Notes: generated by a model from the letters alone, not told the origin. A DNA stretch of 64,000 nt from Corynebacterium maris DSM 45190 (GCF_000442645.1 NC_021915.1:2480001-2544000); one strand, 5' to 3'. Counted from the stretch's first letter, positions 41,463 through 49,725 are shown. A program made the numbers and translations.

Positions 41463-42668
41463 CTACCGCTTGTCATCCACCCCTGGAGCAGGGTCCGAGA
41501 CTGGAGTGGAGCCGGCGGCCCCATCACTTGTAACGGCACCCTCCGGTCGGGAGCCCATCTCCTCCTCCGGGATGCCGTCCGGGGACAGCAGGTCCTTGCG
41601 CTCCAGAATCTTGTGCAGGCCATTCTGGTAGGCCACTGCGCCCAGGACCAGAACCACGCCGATCACCTGCAGCATGGTCGGAATCTCGCCGTAGATGATG
41701 GCGGCGATGAAGATCGTGGAGACCGGGGACAGCAACAGCAGGCCACCGGCCAAGGTCGGGTTCATGTTGGCGGAGCCGATCTGGACGAAGGTCCAGGCGA
41801 TGAACTGACCCAGCACCGCGAGCAGGATCATGTTGACCCAGTTCATGGCGTCGATCGGGTCACCGGCCATGGCCTCCGGGTTATCCATCGGCAGCTGGCC
41901 GTCGATCAGGACGCCCTGGGTGAAGTTGAAACCCTCGCCGCGGATGAGCATCCAGATGATCGGGGCGATGCCCTGGAAGATGGTGACGATGAAGATCGGC
42001 TGGACATACTTGCCCGGGTTGACCACGGTGGCCTTACGGGAAGTGTAGAGGTACGTACCGTAAGCGACACCGGACACCAGGCCCGCCAGAGTGCCCAGCA
42101 CCGCGGTCGGGATGCCCCACAGCTCGGCGGGGCCGGCGGCAGCCTCGTAGCCCGGCAGCAGCATGTCGAACACGCCGCCGACGGCGACGATGCCGACGGC
42201 CATGACCGGAAGAACGAACCAGTAGTTGGCCGGGACGCGCTCACGGTCGATGAAGAAGGCCAGCAGCGGCAGGATGATCACCTGCAAGTTCAGCAGCACC
42301 GACGCAATGCCGGCGCCGACGAAGAAGATCGAGTAGTTCCAGGCCGTGAAGTCGATGCCCAGAATCAAACCGGCGATGGCCGACCAGACGAAACCGGCCT
42401 TGTTGAGCCCACCCTTCTTCTTGTACTCGCGCCAGGCGAAGGGAAGGAAAATGATGATCGGCAGCCAGCAGCGCAGCACCACGGAAGTGGCCGGCTCGAA
42501 GTTCGCGCCCTTGACCCAGATCGCGGAGAAAGCGAGGCAGGCCGTACCGATCAGCAGGATCAGCACGGCCTTGCCGTGGCTCATTTCGTACTTGGGGGTG
42601 TACCGCTCCGGCAAGGCCTTCCCACCGGACTTCGGTGAAGCAGCCCCCGTATTCGTTGCGTCAGACAT
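41463..42668 (-). CDS. EamA/DMT-family transporter, copy 2
   Basis: A 401-residue, ten-helix EamA-type transporter, close paralogue of copy 1. The core is the same; the N-terminal 25 residues (SDATNTGAASPKSGG..) and the last 45 residues (PDGIPEEEMGSRPEG and on) differ. Its ATG overlaps the end of a tiny upstream ORF (stop at 42661), so it is probably translated by coupling, although AGTAGG 7-12 nt upstream could act alone. It reads away from the urease genes. The substrate is unknown; urea, an ammonium-related compound, or an osmolyte are guesses without sequence support. Confidence 0.85.
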   Translation of the reverse strand: MSDATNTGAASPKSGGKALPERYTPKYEMSHGKAVLILLIGTACLAFSAIWVKGANFEPATSVVLRCWLPIIIFLPFAWREYKKKGGLNKAGFVWSAIAGLILGIDFTAWNYSIFFVGAGIASVLLNLQVIILPLLAFFIDRERVPANYWFVLPVMAVGIVAVGGVFDMLLPGYEAAAGPAELWGIPTAVLGTLAGLVSGVAYGTYLYTSRKATVVNPGKYVQPIFIVTIFQGIAPIIWMLIRGEGFNFTQGVLIDGQLPMDNPEAMAGDPIDAMNWVNMILLAVLGQFIAWTFVQIGSANMNPTLAGGLLLLSPVSTIFIAAIIYGEIPTMLQVIGVVLVLGAVAYQNGLHKILERKDLLSPDGIPEEEMGSRPEGAVTSDGAAGSTPVSDPAPGVDDKR

Positions 42669-42735
42669 GAGGAAACCTACTTAATCCCATAGAGGTGAAC
42701 CAGTTTTGTATGTTGAAGCTGGTTGGCTCCGCCAT
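42661..42735 (-). CDS. Possible 24-residue leader ORF coupled to EamA copy 2
   Basis: A small frame starting MAEPTSFNIQN with a strong GAGGAGG about 8-11 nt before its ATG. It ends in TGA overlapping the start of the transporter gene by 8 nt (ATGTCTGA). The peptide has one Trp and three Phe but no charged run or membrane segment. Two explanations are open: a translational-coupling leader or a real microprotein. The same frame stays open further upstream to about 43044, so it could also be the tail of a longer, less likely protein. Confidence 0.4.
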   Translation of the reverse strand: MAEPTSFNIQNWFTSMGLSRFPHV

Positions 42736-43166
42736 TGCAAATATCCTCCTCGTAATCGACTCGCCCCATGCGGGACAGTTCAGCGGTGGCCAAGGTGCAT
42801 TCGGACGCCCGTTCACTTCGGCGACCGTGTCCCGCAGGACCCTAACCAACGCCGAGAGCGGACGCACGCCCGATCCACATAATGCCGACAGTAGCTTAAA
42901 GCTCATTGGTCTCGCACGGGAGAATATTCCCTCCTTAAAGCATGATTTTTCATTAGAGTGGGAAACACCGGCCAGTGTTGAGGACACGCGCGGGGCCCGC
43001 GACAGCCGGATCAGGGCTTTGGGCCTCCGCACCCGGCAGAACAACTACACACCGCGATCCGCCTTCATTCAACGGCCATTGTGCTATAAGTAGTACTTAA
43101 GCCGGACTTACCAGGACTAAAGGCCGGATCCCGAGCGTCAAGCAGTGTCAAACTAAAAGGAGAGAC
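42736..43166. promoter_or_regulatory. Divergent EamA/urease control region
   Basis: A 431-bp region between the divergent units. For ureA, TATAAG (43085-43090) overlaps a 13-bp palindrome TAAGTAGTACTTA (43087-43099) at the probable -10/+1 position; the leader would be about 70 nt. For the transporter side, TAGGGT on the minus strand near 42840 may be a -10 box, and an AAGGTGCA half-site lies at 42792-42799. I looked for an AmtR-type nitrogen operator and for guanidine-type riboswitch features and found neither. Confidence 0.4.
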
Positions 43167-43469
43167 ATGCACCTCACCGCACGTGAGCAGGAGAAACTGC
43201 TCATCACCGTTGCCGCCGATGTTGCCCGCCGCCGCAAGGAGCGGGGAGTCAAACTCAACCACCCTGAAGCGGTCGCCTACATCACCTCCGAACTCATGGA
43301 GGGCGCCCGCGACGGCAAGACCGTCGCCGAGCTCATGAGCTCCGGCGCCGAGATTCTGTCCAAGGACGACGTCATGGACGGCGTCGCCGAAATGATCGAC
43401 GACGTTCAGGTCGAGGTCACGTTCCCGGACGGCACCAAGCTCGTCACCGTGCACGACCCGATCCGCTAA
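43167..43469 (+). CDS. ureA: Urease subunit gamma
   Basis: A 100-residue urease gamma subunit (MHLTAREQEKLLITVAADVA at the start, LNHPEAVAYITSELMEGARDGK in the middle, FPDGTKLVTVHDPI at the end), matching the family from end to end. AAAAGGAG lies just before the ATG. It is the first gene of the ureABC-EFGD operon, whose product hydrolyses urea to ammonia and carbamate. ureB follows at 28 nt. Confidence 0.96.
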   Translation: MHLTAREQEKLLITVAADVARRRKERGVKLNHPEAVAYITSELMEGARDGKTVAELMSSGAEILSKDDVMDGVAEMIDDVQVEVTFPDGTKLVTVHDPIR

Positions 43470-43497
43470 CCATTTCGACATACTGGAGGAAATTACA

Positions 43498-43809
43498 GTG
43501 ATCCCCGGCGAATACTTCGTCAACGCAGACGAAACCATCATCGGCAATGAGGGCCGCGAGGCCGTCTCCATCGACATCGTCAACACCGGCGACCGCCCGA
43601 TCCAGGTCGGCTCCCACTTCCACTTCGCAGAGGTCAACGACTCCGTCGAGTTCGACCGCGAGGCCGCCCGCGGCAAGCGCCTGGATATTCCGTCCGGCAC
43701 CGCAGTCCGCCTGGAGCCGGGTGACAAGCGCAGCGTCAACCTCGTCGACTTCGGCGGCGCCCGCGAGGTCCACGGCTTCAACGATCAGGTCAACGGACCG
43801 ATCAACTAA
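43498..43809 (+). CDS. ureB: Urease subunit beta
   Basis: A 103-residue urease beta subunit starting at GTG 43498 behind GGAGG. Characteristic elements are IPGEYFVNADETIIGNEGRE, VGSHFHFAEVNDSVEFDREA and GTAVRLEPGDKRSVNLVDFGG. It assembles with UreA and UreC in the urease trimer of trimers. It is separated from ureC by 39 nt. Confidence 0.96.
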   Translation: MIPGEYFVNADETIIGNEGREAVSIDIVNTGDRPIQVGSHFHFAEVNDSVEFDREAARGKRLDIPSGTAVRLEPGDKRSVNLVDFGGAREVHGFNDQVNGPIN

Positions 43810-43848
43810 CCCGTTCAGTAGACCGGAACCATAGGAGAACTTAGATAA

Positions 43849-45561
43849 ATGTCTTTCGAGATCTCTCGCAAGCAGTACGCAGACCTCTACGGTCCGACCA
43901 CCGGCGACGGTGTGCGCCTGGCCGACACTGATCTGGTCGCTCGCGTGGAAAAGGACCTGACCAACTACGGCGAAGAAGTCACCTTCGGCGGCGGCAAGAG
44001 CATCCGTGACGGCATGGGCCAGAACGGCCGCCTCACCCGTGACGAAGGCGTGCCGGACACCGTCATCACCCGCGCCCTCATCATCGACCACACCGGCGTG
44101 TACAAGGCCGACATCGGCATCACCGACGGCCGCATCTCCGGCATCGGCAAGGCCGGCAACCCGGACGTCCAAGACGACATCGACATCCCGGTCGGCGTCA
44201 ACACCGAAATCATCGCCGGTGAGCACCACATCATCACCGCCGGTGGCCTGGACACCCACATCCACTACATCTCCCCGGATCAGGCGGAGACCGCCCTGGA
44301 CAACGGCGTGACCACCTTCATCGGCGGCGGCACCGGGCCGTCCGTGGGCACCAAGGCCACCACCATCACCCCGGGCGAGTGGCACATCCAGCGCATGATC
44401 GAGGCCACTGCGGACCTGCCGATCAACGTCGGCTTCCTGGGCAAGGGCCACGCCTCCACCCTCAAGCCGCTGGAGGACCAGATCCGCGCCGGCGCCATCG
44501 GCCTGAAGGTCCACGAGGACTGGGGCTCGACCGCGTCCTCGATCAACCGTTCCCTGGAGGCCGCGGACAACCTCGACGTCCAGATCGCCATCCACACGGA
44601 CACCCTCAACGAGGGCGGCTACGTGGACAACACGATCGACGCCATCGCCGGTCGAGTCATCCACACCTACCACACCGAGGGCGCCGGCGGCGGTCACGCA
44701 CCGGACATCCTCAAGCTGGCGGGCCTGCCGAACATCATGCCGGCGTCGACCAACCCGACCCTGCCGTACACCACGAACACCATCGACGAGCACCTCGACA
44801 TGCTCATGGTGTGCCACCACCTGAACCCGGATCTGCCGGAGGACGTCGCCTTCGCCGACTCCCGCATCCGCGGCGCCACCATCGGCGCCGAGGACGTCCT
44901 GCACGACCTGGGCATCTTCTCCATCACCTCCTCCGACTCCCAGGCCATGGGCCGCGTCGGTGAAGTCGTCCTGCGCACCTGGCAGGTCGCAGACAAGATG
45001 AAGAAGCAGCGTGGCGCGGCCGAGGGCGACTCCGCCGACAACGACAACAACCGCATCAAGCGCTACGTCTCCAAGTACACGATCAACCCGGCCCTCACCC
45101 ACGGCGTCGCCCACGAGGTCGGCTCCGTGGAGGTCGGCAAGTTCGCCGACCTGGTCATCTGGCAGCCGAAGTTCTTCGGCGTCAAGCCGCACATGGTGAT
45201 CAAGGGCGGGCAGATCGTCCGCAGCGAGATGGGCGACTCCAACGGTTCCATCCCGACCCCGCAGCCGGTGTCCTACCGCAACAGCTGGGGATCCAAGGGC
45301 GACGCGGTGTACTCCTCCAGCCTGACCTTCCTGTCGCAGTCCTCCATCGAGGACGGCGTTCCGGAGAAGCTGGGCATGAAGCGTGCCTACGCCGCAGTCA
45401 AGGACATCCGCGAGCTGAAGAAGTCCGACCTGAAGTTCAACGGCGCGACCCCGAACATCGAGGTCGACCCGCAGACCTACGAAGTTCGCGTCGACGGCGA
45501 ACTGATCATGTCTGAGCCGGTCGACACCGTGCCGATGGGCCAGCGCTACTTCCTGTTCTAA
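43849..45561 (+). CDS. ureC: Urease subunit alpha (catalytic)
   Basis: A 570-residue catalytic subunit with all active-site residues: nickel ligands His137 and His139 (DTHIHY), the carbamylated bridging Lys220 (GLKVHEDWG), His249, His275, and Asp363 (SSDSQAMGR). The flap contains Cys322-His323 (MVCHHLNPD). It is therefore expected to be active once nickel is inserted by UreEFGD. AGGAG lies 11 nt before the ATG. A terminator-like hairpin follows the stop. Confidence 0.97.
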   Translation: MSFEISRKQYADLYGPTTGDGVRLADTDLVARVEKDLTNYGEEVTFGGGKSIRDGMGQNGRLTRDEGVPDTVITRALIIDHTGVYKADIGITDGRISGIGKAGNPDVQDDIDIPVGVNTEIIAGEHHIITAGGLDTHIHYISPDQAETALDNGVTTFIGGGTGPSVGTKATTITPGEWHIQRMIEATADLPINVGFLGKGHASTLKPLEDQIRAGAIGLKVHEDWGSTASSINRSLEAADNLDVQIAIHTDTLNEGGYVDNTIDAIAGRVIHTYHTEGAGGGHAPDILKLAGLPNIMPASTNPTLPYTTNTIDEHLDMLMVCHHLNPDLPEDVAFADSRIRGATIGAEDVLHDLGIFSITSSDSQAMGRVGEVVLRTWQVADKMKKQRGAAEGDSADNDNNRIKRYVSKYTINPALTHGVAHEVGSVEVGKFADLVIWQPKFFGVKPHMVIKGGQIVRSEMGDSNGSIPTPQPVSYRNSWGSKGDAVYSSSLTFLSQSSIEDGVPEKLGMKRAYAAVKDIRELKKSDLKFNGATPNIEVDPQTYEVRVDGELIMSEPVDTVPMGQRYFLF

Positions 45562-45576
45562 AGCCCTGTCCTAAGT

Positions 45577-45630
45577 AATGCACCCCGTGTCTTGCCCCTC
45601 AGGGCCGGACCGTGGTGCATTCTTTTTCTC
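45577..45630 (+). terminator. Terminator-like hairpin between ureC and ureE
   Basis: An outer stem AATGCACC (45577-45584) pairs with GGTGCATT (45614-45621), with an inner GCCC/GGGC helix in the loop, and is followed directly by TCTTTTTCTC. This looks like an intrinsic terminator placed between the structural (ABC) and accessory (EFGD) urease genes. It probably lets only part of the transcripts continue, so accessory proteins are made in smaller amounts. Confidence 0.6.
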
Positions 45631-45686
45631 TCCCTCACGTCGATGCGCCCAGCATCGACGTCATAACCCCGAAAGGAGTCCGTTCG

Positions 45687-46163
45687 ATGCTCATCACCGA
45701 CATCCTCGGTACTCGATCAGATTTATCTGCCGAGGAGCTGTCCGCGCTCACCGAGGAACGCCTCGTCCTCGACAACCTCGAGTTGACGAAGCGTATCCAG
45801 CGCGGCACTACGGACGCTGGCCGTGAGATCGGCCTGCGCCTGCCGTCGTCCATCCGTGAACTGCGCGACGGAGACGTCCTCCACCGCGACGAGACGACGC
45901 TGATCACCGTCCAGGCGGCTCCCACCGACGTCATCGTGATCAAGCCGATCTCGACCTACGAGATGGGGGTGGTCGCCCATTCGCTGGGCAACCGTCACTT
46001 GCAGGCCCAGTTCTTCGACGCGGACTCCGAGTACGGGCAGCCGGTGATGGTCGTGCAGTACGACCACACCGTCGAGCACCACCTCGACCACCTCGAGGTC
46101 GCCTACAGCCGCGAAGACCGTGTGATGCCGGAGGCTTTCCGCCATGCAGAACACTCCCACTAA
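45687..46163 (+). CDS. ureE: Urease accessory protein UreE
   Basis: A 158-residue nickel chaperone. The start MLITDILG at 45687 follows GAAAGGAG; upstream in-frame starts would lie within the hairpin region. The N-terminal half is the UreE peptide-binding-like domain and the second half has the metallochaperone domain (HSLGNRHLQAQFF, then DHTVEHHLDHLEV). The C-terminus has only a few His (HAEHSH), not a long His tail. It overlaps ureF by 20 nt. Confidence 0.92.
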   Translation: MLITDILGTRSDLSAEELSALTEERLVLDNLELTKRIQRGTTDAGREIGLRLPSSIRELRDGDVLHRDETTLITVQAAPTDVIVIKPISTYEMGVVAHSLGNRHLQAQFFDADSEYGQPVMVVQYDHTVEHHLDHLEVAYSREDRVMPEAFRHAEHSH

Positions 46164-46878
46164 CCCGATGGAGCTCAGCGGCGGCAACGCGGCCCTGCTG
46201 ACCATGCTCCACCTGACGGACTCCGCGCTGCCCACCGGCGGCTTCGCCCACTCCTTCGGCATGGAGACCTACCTGAATCGCGATCTCGTCGACTCGGCGG
46301 ACTCCTACTCCCAGTGGCTGTACGCGTACCTGCGTCAGGCCTGCTACAACGACGCGCTCATCGCCAAGCTCTCCGCCGACGCCGTGTCCCTTCCCACCGA
46401 AGATGCACAGGAGACGCTCGCCGAGCTCGACGCGCTCGCCCACGCCACCCTCGTCTCGCGCCAGGTGCGCGAAGCGAATAAGTCGATGGGCAAGCGCATG
46501 TGCAAAATCATCGCGATCGCCGTGCCCGACCACCCGCTGGTCACCTGGTACGTCGAGCAGGTCCAGTCCGGCAAGCTGCACGGTTGCCCAGCGCTGGGCC
46601 ACGGGCTCGCGCTGGCGGCCGCCGGCATGCCCACCGACCTGGCCACCCGCAGCTACCTCATGCAGCTGGCCGCGTCGCTGACCCAGAACGCCATCCGCGG
46701 CATCCCCATCGGCCAAGACGCCGGGCAGCGGGTGCTCGTCGGCGCCTACCCGGTCATCGATGAGTGCCTCGGCGTCATCAACGGGCTGGGGCTCCTCGAC
46801 GTCGGCTCCACCGCCCCGGGCCTCGAGGTCGCGCAAATGCAGCACGAAGCACAGCGTTCCCGAATGTTCATGTCCTAA
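46144..46878 (+). CDS. ureF: Urease accessory protein UreF
   Basis: A 244-residue helical protein of the UreF family. DSALPTGGFAHSFGMETYL near the N-terminus and GHGLALAAAGMP followed by AASLTQNAIRGIPIGQDAGQ are typical. UreF bridges UreD and UreG in the nickel insertion complex. It starts inside the end of ureE behind GGAGG. The last residues (MQHEAQRSRMFMS) match the usual Arg-rich C-terminus that contacts UreG. Confidence 0.94.
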   Translation: MQNTPTNPMELSGGNAALLTMLHLTDSALPTGGFAHSFGMETYLNRDLVDSADSYSQWLYAYLRQACYNDALIAKLSADAVSLPTEDAQETLAELDALAHATLVSRQVREANKSMGKRMCKIIAIAVPDHPLVTWYVEQVQSGKLHGCPALGHGLALAAAGMPTDLATRSYLMQLAASLTQNAIRGIPIGQDAGQRVLVGAYPVIDECLGVINGLGLLDVGSTAPGLEVAQMQHEAQRSRMFMS

Positions 46879-46934
46879 TATCGGGCAAAACCGAACGCGA
46901 TAAACCACAACGCACACCCAAGAAAGGCATCATC

Positions 46935-47549
46935 ATGGAACCCATCAAAATTGGCATCGGCGGCCCCGTCGGCTCCGGCAAGACTCAGCTCATCGAGCGT
47001 CTGACGCGTGCTCTGGACGGCGAAGTCTCCGCCGCCGCGATCACCAACGACATCTACACCCTCGAGGACGCCAAGATCCTGGCCTCCAACTCGGTGCTGC
47101 CGGAAAACCGCATCATCGGCGTGGAGACCGGCGGCTGCCCGCACACCGCCATCCGTGAGGACACGTCGATGAACGACGCCGCCTACGAAGAGATGCTGGA
47201 GCGCCACCCGGACCTCGAGGTCGTGTTCATCGAGTCCGGCGGCGACAACCTGTCGGCCACCTTCTCCCCCGAGCTGGTCGACTTCTCGATCTACATCATC
47301 GACGTCGCCCAGGGCGAGAAGATTCCGCGCAAGGCCGGTCAGGGCATGATCAAGTCTGACCTTTTCGTCATCAACAAGACCGACCTGGCCCCCTACGTCG
47401 GCGCCGACCTGTCCGTCATGGAGGCCGACTCCAAGAAGTTCCGCGGCGACAAGCCCTTCGCGATGACCAACCTGAAGACCGACGACGGTCTGCAGCAGAT
47501 CATCGACTGGCTGAAGAAGGACGTGCTGATGAAGGATCTGGTCGGTTAA
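46935..47549 (+). CDS. ureG: Urease accessory GTPase UreG
   Basis: A 204-residue SIMIBI GTPase. The P-loop GGPVGSGKT is at residues 9-17, ETGGCPHTAIREDTS gives the conserved Cys-Pro-His nickel motif, ESGGDNLSATF and VINKTDLAPYVGADL (guanine specificity) follow. GTP hydrolysis by UreG drives nickel delivery to urease. ATG 46935 has AGAAAGG about 8 nt upstream; a longer upstream frame overlaps ureF and is not needed. The stop overlaps the ureD start by one base. Confidence 0.96.
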   Translation: MEPIKIGIGGPVGSGKTQLIERLTRALDGEVSAAAITNDIYTLEDAKILASNSVLPENRIIGVETGGCPHTAIREDTSMNDAAYEEMLERHPDLEVVFIESGGDNLSATFSPELVDFSIYIIDVAQGEKIPRKAGQGMIKSDLFVINKTDLAPYVGADLSVMEADSKKFRGDKPFAMTNLKTDDGLQQIIDWLKKDVLMKDLVG

Positions 47550-48454
47550 TGCCGAACGCCACGACCACCACCATCGACACGGAGCCGCGCAGCCTCCGGA
47601 AACTGCACACGATGCGCGCACCCGTCGGCAAGCTCGATCTGGACATCGCGCACCGGCACGGCAAGTCGGTGGCCCGCCACCAGTACCACGAAGGTGCGCT
47701 GCGCGTCATGCGCCCGCACTACCTCGACGACACCGGGCAGGTCTACTACACGATCATCAACCCGGGCGGCGCCTACTTCGCCGGCGACGACTACCACTTC
47801 AACATCAACGTTGAAGAAGGCGCGTCGATGCTGCTCACCGGCCAGTCCGCCACGAAGATCTACAAGACCCCGGGCAACTACTCGCTGCAGGACTTCGACG
47901 TCGAGCTCGGCCCCGACGCAGTCCTCGAGTACATTCCGGACCAGTTGATAGCCTACGAGGACGCCACCTACGAGCAGCACATGCGGGTGCGCATGCACCC
48001 GAGCGCGTCTTTCCTCACCGCGGAGATCGTCACCCCGGGCTGGGCGCCGGACGGCACCTTGTTCCGCTACGACGAGATCCGGATGCGCACCGCCATCGAG
48101 GTCGGCGAGCAGCTCGCGGTCGTCGATAATCTCCTGCTGCGCCCGGGTGACGGGACCTTGAGTTCCGACTCCCTGCTGTACCTGGAGGATCAGACCCACT
48201 TCGCCTCCTTGCTGGCGGTGGATCACCGCATCGACCAGACCCTGGTCGAGGAGCTACGCGAGGTCATGGACGAGCATGCGGCGAATTACGCCCAGACCGT
48301 CCATCACGGGATCACGCTGATCGACGGCCCGGGCCTGGCGGTCCGTGCCATCGGTTCCTACACCGAGGACCTCTATGGCCTGGTGACCGTGATCGGCAAC
48401 GAGCTGCGCTCCCGCTTCCGCGGGCAGGGCCCGTTGCACCTGCGCAAGTACTAG
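47549..48454 (+). CDS. ureD: Urease accessory protein UreD (UreH)
   Basis: A 301-residue UreD-family protein. GGAYFAGDDYHFNINVEEGA, LLTGQSATKIYKTPG and LEYIPDQLIAYEDA match the beta-helical core. UreD binds apo-urease and forms the channel for nickel with UreF and UreG. It is the last gene of the operon and starts at an ATG that overlaps the ureG stop (TAATG). Gene order ABC-E-F-G-D is the one known from corynebacteria. It converges with the GH76 gene, 14 nt away. Confidence 0.93.
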   Translation: MPNATTTTIDTEPRSLRKLHTMRAPVGKLDLDIAHRHGKSVARHQYHEGALRVMRPHYLDDTGQVYYTIINPGGAYFAGDDYHFNINVEEGASMLLTGQSATKIYKTPGNYSLQDFDVELGPDAVLEYIPDQLIAYEDATYEQHMRVRMHPSASFLTAEIVTPGWAPDGTLFRYDEIRMRTAIEVGEQLAVVDNLLLRPGDGTLSSDSLLYLEDQTHFASLLAVDHRIDQTLVEELREVMDEHAANYAQTVHHGITLIDGPGLAVRAIGSYTEDLYGLVTVIGNELRSRFRGQGPLHLRKY

Positions 48455-48468
48455 CGCAGCTTCGTGCG

Positions 48469-49671
48469 TCAGCGCTGGCCGGCCTCGGCCTGGCCGGCGC
48501 TGACCCTGGCGGCCGCCTCGATGAGCATCCAGCCCGACAGCTGCACCGACAGGTCCCGCTCGTCGATGCGTACGCCGCCGACGGCTTCGGACAGCTTCGC
48601 CGGGCCGAGACCGTAGTTGTGCGGCAGGCGCGCGCCTTCCGTCCAGTCGGTCGCGAACACCGGCAGGCCGTCGACCTCCAGGCGGTGGTTCCACACCGAC
48701 GCCGCAGAGGCCATCACCAGTTGCGCCGCCACTTTCTTCGTCGCCCGGTTCGCCGGCGAATCGGCCGGCAACCGCACCGCCACATCCGCCAGGTACCGCG
48801 CCAGGATGCCCTTGAACAGGCCCCCGTCCCCGTCGCCGGTGTCCCAGTCGATGACCCGCCCCGGGGTCGCCATGTGCGTGGCCACGGCCTGCACCACCCC
48901 ACGGATGCGAGTGATGAAGCGCATGGCGTCGTCGATGCGTTCCGCGTCGTGGACGCCGGTGATGCTCTCGGTGTGGCTGAATCCCGCCCGTTCCCGCAGT
49001 TCCAGGGCGATCTCCAGGCACGCCCCCAACGCGGTGCCCTGGTTGTACGGATGGATGTCGGTCACCGTCTCCGGACCGTGCATGCGCATGCGCAGGCCGT
49101 CCATGACCAGCCCTTGCTCGTCGAGGAGATTGTCGAAGATCCAGTCCACGACGGAGACCGCCTGATCCAGGCGGCCGGTGCGTGCCATCATGATCGCGGC
49201 CGGGCCGTTGGACGGGACGTTGTAGAACGTCTCCCCCGCCCGCCACGGCAGCACTCTCGTGAGCGCGTCGATGCCGGAGATCACGTCGAACTCCAGGTCG
49301 GCGAGCTGCTTCGGGACGGCGACGTTCTTGAGTTTCCCGGCGCGCGCCAACGCCAGCGCCATCCAGGCTTTGTCGTCGTAGTATTTGTTGCTGGACAACT
49401 TGCCGCCCTGTCGCAGGCCGATGCCGCGGACGGTGTTGTTGACGATGGCGTGACGGGCCTTGGTGCGACGGCGGATCGCCGCGTCGACGAGGCAATCCAG
49501 GTAGTGGGCCTGCCACCAGTAGTGCCAGTGGACGAACACCTTTTCTTTCGACACGGGCGGCCAGCTGACCACGGCGAGGTTCGTCCTGGGCAGTCCCCAG
49601 ACACGGGCGGAATGCCGGTCGTTGATGGCGCTTTCAGCGAGGTCAGCGCGGTGGGCCCATGTTTCGTGCAC
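48469..49671 (-). CDS. Glycoside hydrolase family 76 protein
   Basis: A protein of about 400 residues with the GH76 alpha-1,6-mannanase fold. WHYWWQAHYLDCLVDA near residue 50 and the catalytic Asp pair YYDD (about residues 99-100) are visible, with DIHPYNQGTALGACLE later. GH76 enzymes cut alpha-1,6-mannan, but there is no signal peptide, so it would act in the cytoplasm, for example on lipomannan precursors. M. tuberculosis Rv0365c is, by memory, a similar cytoplasmic protein. GTG 49671 has AGGAG about 13 nt upstream; a longer GTG start at 49725 has no Shine-Dalgarno and would include a palindrome. Confidence 0.75.
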   Translation of the reverse strand: MHETWAHRADLAESAINDRHSARVWGLPRTNLAVVSWPPVSKEKVFVHWHYWWQAHYLDCLVDAAIRRRTKARHAIVNNTVRGIGLRQGGKLSSNKYYDDKAWMALALARAGKLKNVAVPKQLADLEFDVISGIDALTRVLPWRAGETFYNVPSNGPAAIMMARTGRLDQAVSVVDWIFDNLLDEQGLVMDGLRMRMHGPETVTDIHPYNQGTALGACLEIALELRERAGFSHTESITGVHDAERIDDAMRFITRIRGVVQAVATHMATPGRVIDWDTGDGDGGLFKGILARYLADVAVRLPADSPANRATKKVAAQLVMASAASVWNHRLEVDGLPVFATDWTEGARLPHNYGLGPAKLSEAVGGVRIDERDLSVQLSGWMLIEAAARVSAGQAEAGQR

Positions 49672-49698
49672 GTTGTTGTCGTCGCTCCTGGTTCGTGG

Positions 49699-49720
49699 TT
49701 CGTTACTCCATCGTAACGAA
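49699..49720. promoter_or_regulatory. Operator-like palindrome upstream of the GH76 gene
   Basis: A perfect inverted repeat TTCGTTAC-N6-GTAACGAA, with 8-bp arms. It lies between the stop of the methyltransferase gene (49726) and the likely GTG start of the GH76 gene (49671), about 30-50 nt before that start. The size and spacing suit a dimeric repressor of the TetR or LacI type. Confidence 0.5.
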
Positions 49721-49725
49721 AGCAC

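Larger units (their letters stand above)
39960..42600 (-). repeat. Tandem gene duplication (two EamA transporter copies)
   Basis: The coding cores of the two transporter genes (about 39960-40950 and about 41590-42580) are direct repeats with long blocks of identical bases, for example around the segment encoding the IDFTAWNYSIFF region in both. The promoters, the N-terminal 25-45 codons and the C-terminal 40-45 codons differ. Divergence is lowest in the first half of the genes, which might reflect gene conversion. Confidence 0.85.

Noticed and set aside
42695..43093. A 132-codon plus-strand frame in the EamA-urease intergenic region
   Set aside because: No ribosome binding site, no recognisable domain, and it overlaps the small ORF and promoters on the other strand.
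42736..43166. Possible guanidine riboswitch or AmtR nitrogen-regulator site near urease
   Set aside because: I compared the region by eye with the ykkC-type conserved segments, with ACGR-loop hairpins and with the AmtR consensus, and saw no convincing match.
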